This document shows positions 61,781 through 64,000 of a stretch of DNA of 64,000 nt, piece by piece. This DNA is from Lentisphaerae bacterium ADurb.Bin082 (lineage in GTDB: Bacteria; Verrucomicrobiota; Lentisphaeria; Oligosphaerales; Oligosphaeraceae), in contig MWEG01000023.1 of assembly GCA_002070945.1 (NCBI GenBank), positions 1-64,000 of the forward strand. Direction: 5' to 3'. Under the pieces are notes generated by a model. It saw only the letters and a program-made list of their open reading frames with translations, ran no database searches and was not told the origin of the DNA. Position 1 is the first letter of the stretch; the number at the start of each line of letters is the position of its first letter. The position numbers were made by a program, and so were the translations under genes.

Positions 61781-61895
61781 TTTCAGATTTCCTGCTTGCT
61801 GGCTTTATGCGATTCAGCATTTATTTTATTGGCTTAAACCTACTCATCCCCTGCGCTAGTCGTGGCGTCACCTTATCTATTATCAGATTGCTGTC

Positions 61896-63314
61896 ATGTC
61901 CATCACAATCGCCCTTGTCTCCAACCCTCGCATCACGCTCAACGCGGCGTCCCCATCGTCGCGCCGAGCCTGTCCAGAGGCCATTTATCTTCTGCGCCGC
62001 TTGGTTGAGTATCTCGGCATTCGAGAGGACGTTGATCTCCTGTGCATCATCGGCGAGCTGCTGGCGCCTGCGGAAGAACCGCAGCCAGCGTTGACAGCGC
62101 TCAAAGCCGCTCTGCGCAAAGCGTCTTTTCCCGTCCTGATGGCTCCGGCCCGCGGCACAGCCGGCGCCAGACTCTGCTTGGAGATGTTTGGGAAGGAAGC
62201 ATTCCGCAACTTCAACGGATTCCGAGTCCAGGCCTGCGATTTTCCGCCCGAAAAGGAACTCACGCTGGGCAACCTGCAAGCCGCCCTTGACGCCGACGCC
62301 GGCCCGGCGAACGCCGCCAAAAAGCGCGTCGTCATTTTGCCGACAGCGCAGCCAGGCGTTCTTTCGCCAGACGCCCTGTCGGCGCACAACATCGCCATCG
62401 CCACCACCCGCTCGCCGGCGATGACTGGCGAACCACCACCAGCTGGAATCGAGGTGGTGGACGACTTTTCCGCAACGCCGTATTCCTTCACCTTGCTTTC
62501 CTTGGCTGACAGCGACCAGGCGCCAACACGCGAAAACATCGCCCTGCGCCTGCCCCTGCCATTGCGCGACCTGCACACGCATTCGCATTTCGCCTATTGC
62601 AACGACGACATGGACCTGGCTTGGGAATCACGCCTGATGGACGCCGTCAACCTTTCGGGCACAGCCATCACCGAACATTCCGGACATCTGGTCTTCAGCC
62701 AGCAGCAATACTGGGGCAAACTCTGGTACCCGGGCGACTTAGCTCCAGCCCAGCAGCATAACCGAAAAGCGGCGTACCGCGACTTCCTCGCCCAAGCCGC
62801 CAAACAAGACCAACGCTTCCAGCCCGGACTCGAAATCGACATTGACCTGACCGGCCGCATCATCGTGGACAAAGACCTGCTCGAAGCCACGCGCTTCCGC
62901 ATCGGCGCCGTGCATTTCCTGTCCATGTCCAAGCCCGCTCCGGACACACCCGGCGCCGTCGAGGAATTCATGCGCCTGACCGAACGGCTCATCACCTCCG
63001 GCCTCATCCAGGCCCTGGCGCATCCGTTCCGGGTCTTCTCCTGGGACGGCGCCGGCGAGAAACCGACCAGGGTCTTCAACCGAGTCGTCAAGATGCTCAA
63101 ACAGCACAACGTTGCCGCCGAAATCAACTTCCATCACAACCGTCCCGACCCAGTCTTCACTCGCAAATGCCTAGACGCCGGCGTCAAAATCAGCCTGGGC
63201 AGCGACGCTCATTCGCTCTACGAACTCGGCGCCTTCCTGCCCCACCTCCACTTCCTGCGCGAAATCGGCTATGACGGCGACTGGAGAGACATCCTCATCA
63301 ACGCAGAACCGTGA
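61896..63314 (+). CDS. PHP-domain metallohydrolase with degenerate N-terminal phosphoesterase-like domain
   Basis: A 472-residue protein. The C-terminal PHP domain begins at DLHTHSHFAYC (Asp225, His227, His229) and continues with AITEHSGH, FQPGLEIDID, RIGAVHFLSM, IQALAHPFRVFS, AAEINFHHNRPD and SLGSDAHSLYELG. These supply the His/Asp/Glu ligands of a di- or trinuclear metal centre, as in histidinol-phosphatase-type PHP enzymes. The first ~215 residues resemble a calcineurin-like phosphoesterase in layout (DVDLLCIIGELL, FPVLMAPARGTAG) but lack its metal ligands, so they are probably non-catalytic (inference). The ATG at 61896 has no clear ribosome site. The FkbM-type gene follows 33 bp later. 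Confidence 0.87.
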   Translation: MSITIALVSNPRITLNAASPSSRRACPEAIYLLRRLVEYLGIREDVDLLCIIGELLAPAEEPQPALTALKAALRKASFPVLMAPARGTAGARLCLEMFGKEAFRNFNGFRVQACDFPPEKELTLGNLQAALDADAGPANAAKKRVVILPTAQPGVLSPDALSAHNIAIATTRSPAMTGEPPPAGIEVVDDFSATPYSFTLLSLADSDQAPTRENIALRLPLPLRDLHTHSHFAYCNDDMDLAWESRLMDAVNLSGTAITEHSGHLVFSQQQYWGKLWYPGDLAPAQQHNRKAAYRDFLAQAAKQDQRFQPGLEIDIDLTGRIIVDKDLLEATRFRIGAVHFLSMSKPAPDTPGAVEEFMRLTERLITSGLIQALAHPFRVFSWDGAGEKPTRVFNRVVKMLKQHNVAAEINFHHNRPDPVFTRKCLDAGVKISLGSDAHSLYELGAFLPHLHFLREIGYDGDWRDILINAEP

Positions 63315-63347
63315 CAGATCGCCGATAAGTTGCCGCCAATCAACACC

Positions 63348-64000
63348 ATGAAGCAACTCCTCATCAAGCTCATTTATCCACTGCTGGACAAGCTGCCGGA
63401 AAATTGGGCCACGAACATCAAGATCATCGGCTGCGTACTCACGGGACGATGGCGGATGCAGCCATTCCTTCTTTTTGACTATAACAGCGTCAAAAATGAA
63501 TCCGAAGCGCTCGCCTTTTTTGCGGACATGGACGGCGAATCCCTGGCAGAAATCAGGCGCATCTACGCTAACGCTGACCTCTATGTCGCCGAGGGACGGC
63601 GTTCCTTCTTCTTCTACAACTGGGGCGCGGTCGAGCATCCCGCTGGGCGTCCCACCAAAAAAGAAACAGCAGCCGTACGCAAGGCTTTCTGCGCCGCTTA
63701 TCACCTGCCCTCGTGCTGTCGGCGTCTTGAGCCAGCTTCATTCTTTTTCCATCACGGCCTGAAAATGCTCCCAACAACGGTGCAAGCCTATCTTCGCGAC
63801 AAAGACGTGATTGATGCCGGCGCCTGCTGGGGCGATTCAACGCTGGTGTTCCGGGAATATTTACCGCGCCGAATCTATGCCTTTGAGCCATTGCCGAAAA
63901 CCGCCGCCATCATGGCCAACATCCTGGCCCGCAATAAAATCACGGCAGCGGAAGTCCAATTGGAACAACTCGGATTAGGCGAATCCACCGCGACCATGAT
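63348..64000 (+). CDS. FkbM-family SAM-dependent methyltransferase (partial, runs off the window)
   Basis: The frame opens at ATG 63348 and is still open at the end of the window, giving 217 visible residues starting MKQLLIKLIYPLLDKLPENW. About residue 162 begins the SAM-binding motif VIDAGACWGDSTLVFREYL, followed by IYAFEPLPKTAAIMANILAR, the acidic motif II typical of FkbM proteins. The first 160 residues are a lineage-specific helical extension. FkbM enzymes methylate sugars and polyketides, and many are linked to surface glycans. It is probably co-transcribed with the PHP gene (33 bp gap). Confidence 0.85.
   Translation, partial: MKQLLIKLIYPLLDKLPENWATNIKIIGCVLTGRWRMQPFLLFDYNSVKNESEALAFFADMDGESLAEIRRIYANADLYVAEGRRSFFFYNWGAVEHPAGRPTKKETAAVRKAFCAAYHLPSCCRRLEPASFFFHHGLKMLPTTVQAYLRDKDVIDAGACWGDSTLVFREYLPRRIYAFEPLPKTAAIMANILARNKITAAEVQLEQLGLGESTATM

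Noticed and set aside
60776-61895. tRNA or small RNA gene in the long gap
   Set aside because: No cloverleaf or TPsiC-arm sequence was seen; the gap is explained by tandem and dispersed repeats.

Overview
The window looks like a chromosomal segment of a Gram-negative member of the PVC superphylum, most likely Lentisphaerota or a close relative. This is inferred, not proven. The supporting signs are fairly high GC, lipoproteins and a beta-barrel protein (so an outer membrane), Ser/Thr kinases fused to FGE-sulfatase domains, a dense set of unusual glycoside-hydrolase-like proteins (GHL6, DUF4091, DUF6067, GH116), and intergenic islands of short GC-rich palindromes and GTCCAC-type repeats. I see no rRNA, tRNA, CRISPR array, integrase, transposase or phage genes.

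Layout. 1-9133 (+): a giant membrane-anchored Ser/Thr kinase with a helical-repeat tail, two paralogous lipoproteins and a large GH-like protein. 9213-13424 (-): a 1403-residue protein of unknown function. 13425-14392: repeat island. 14393-17911 (-): a zinc-ribbon/Ser-Thr kinase/FGE-sulfatase protein whose C-terminus looks like the variable region of a diversity-generating retroelement (DGR) target. 18306-27697 (-): a compact nine-gene operon under a strong promoter. 28159-33316: a membrane glycosyltransferase-like protein, a DUF-type protein and a GHL6 enzyme. 33871-38486 (+): an iron cluster (DtxR-FeoA fusion, FeoA, FeoB, FeoB-associated Cys-rich protein), then a beta-barrel protein. 38506-43048 (-): GDPD phosphodiesterase and a heterodimeric ABC exporter. 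43277-52454 (-): secreted proteins, DUF4091 and DUF6067 enzymes, and an AlbA_2-type regulator with a decayed partial copy beside it. 53008-60775: GH116 enzyme, hydroxyacid dehydrogenase and two paralogous secreted TIM-barrel-like proteins. 60776-61895: repeat island. 61896-64000 (+): PHP-domain protein and the start of an FkbM-type methyltransferase.

The most interesting system is the 18306-27697 operon. In order of transcription it encodes an HTH/zinc-finger regulator, a zinc-ribbon SPFH (flotillin-like) protein, a zinc-ribbon FHA protein, a lipoprotein, a secreted CsgG/LpoB-like protein with a C-terminal membrane anchor, a membrane-anchored trypsin-like protease, a zinc-finger coiled-coil protein, a Vps4-like AAA ATPase with an MIT-like N-terminus, and an ESCRT-III/Snf7-like coiled-coil protein with a MIM1-like tail. 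This reads as a bacterial ESCRT-type membrane-remodelling module joined to a flotillin scaffold, phospho-recognition (FHA) and envelope proteolysis. The neighbouring kinase, with the same style of zinc ribbon and a possibly hypervariable FGE domain, could be its sensor or input. That link is inference from proximity and domain logic.

The other coherent theme is glycan degradation: secreted or cytoplasmic enzymes of poorly characterised families are spread over 6.7-9.1, 31-33, 44-51 and 53-61 kb.
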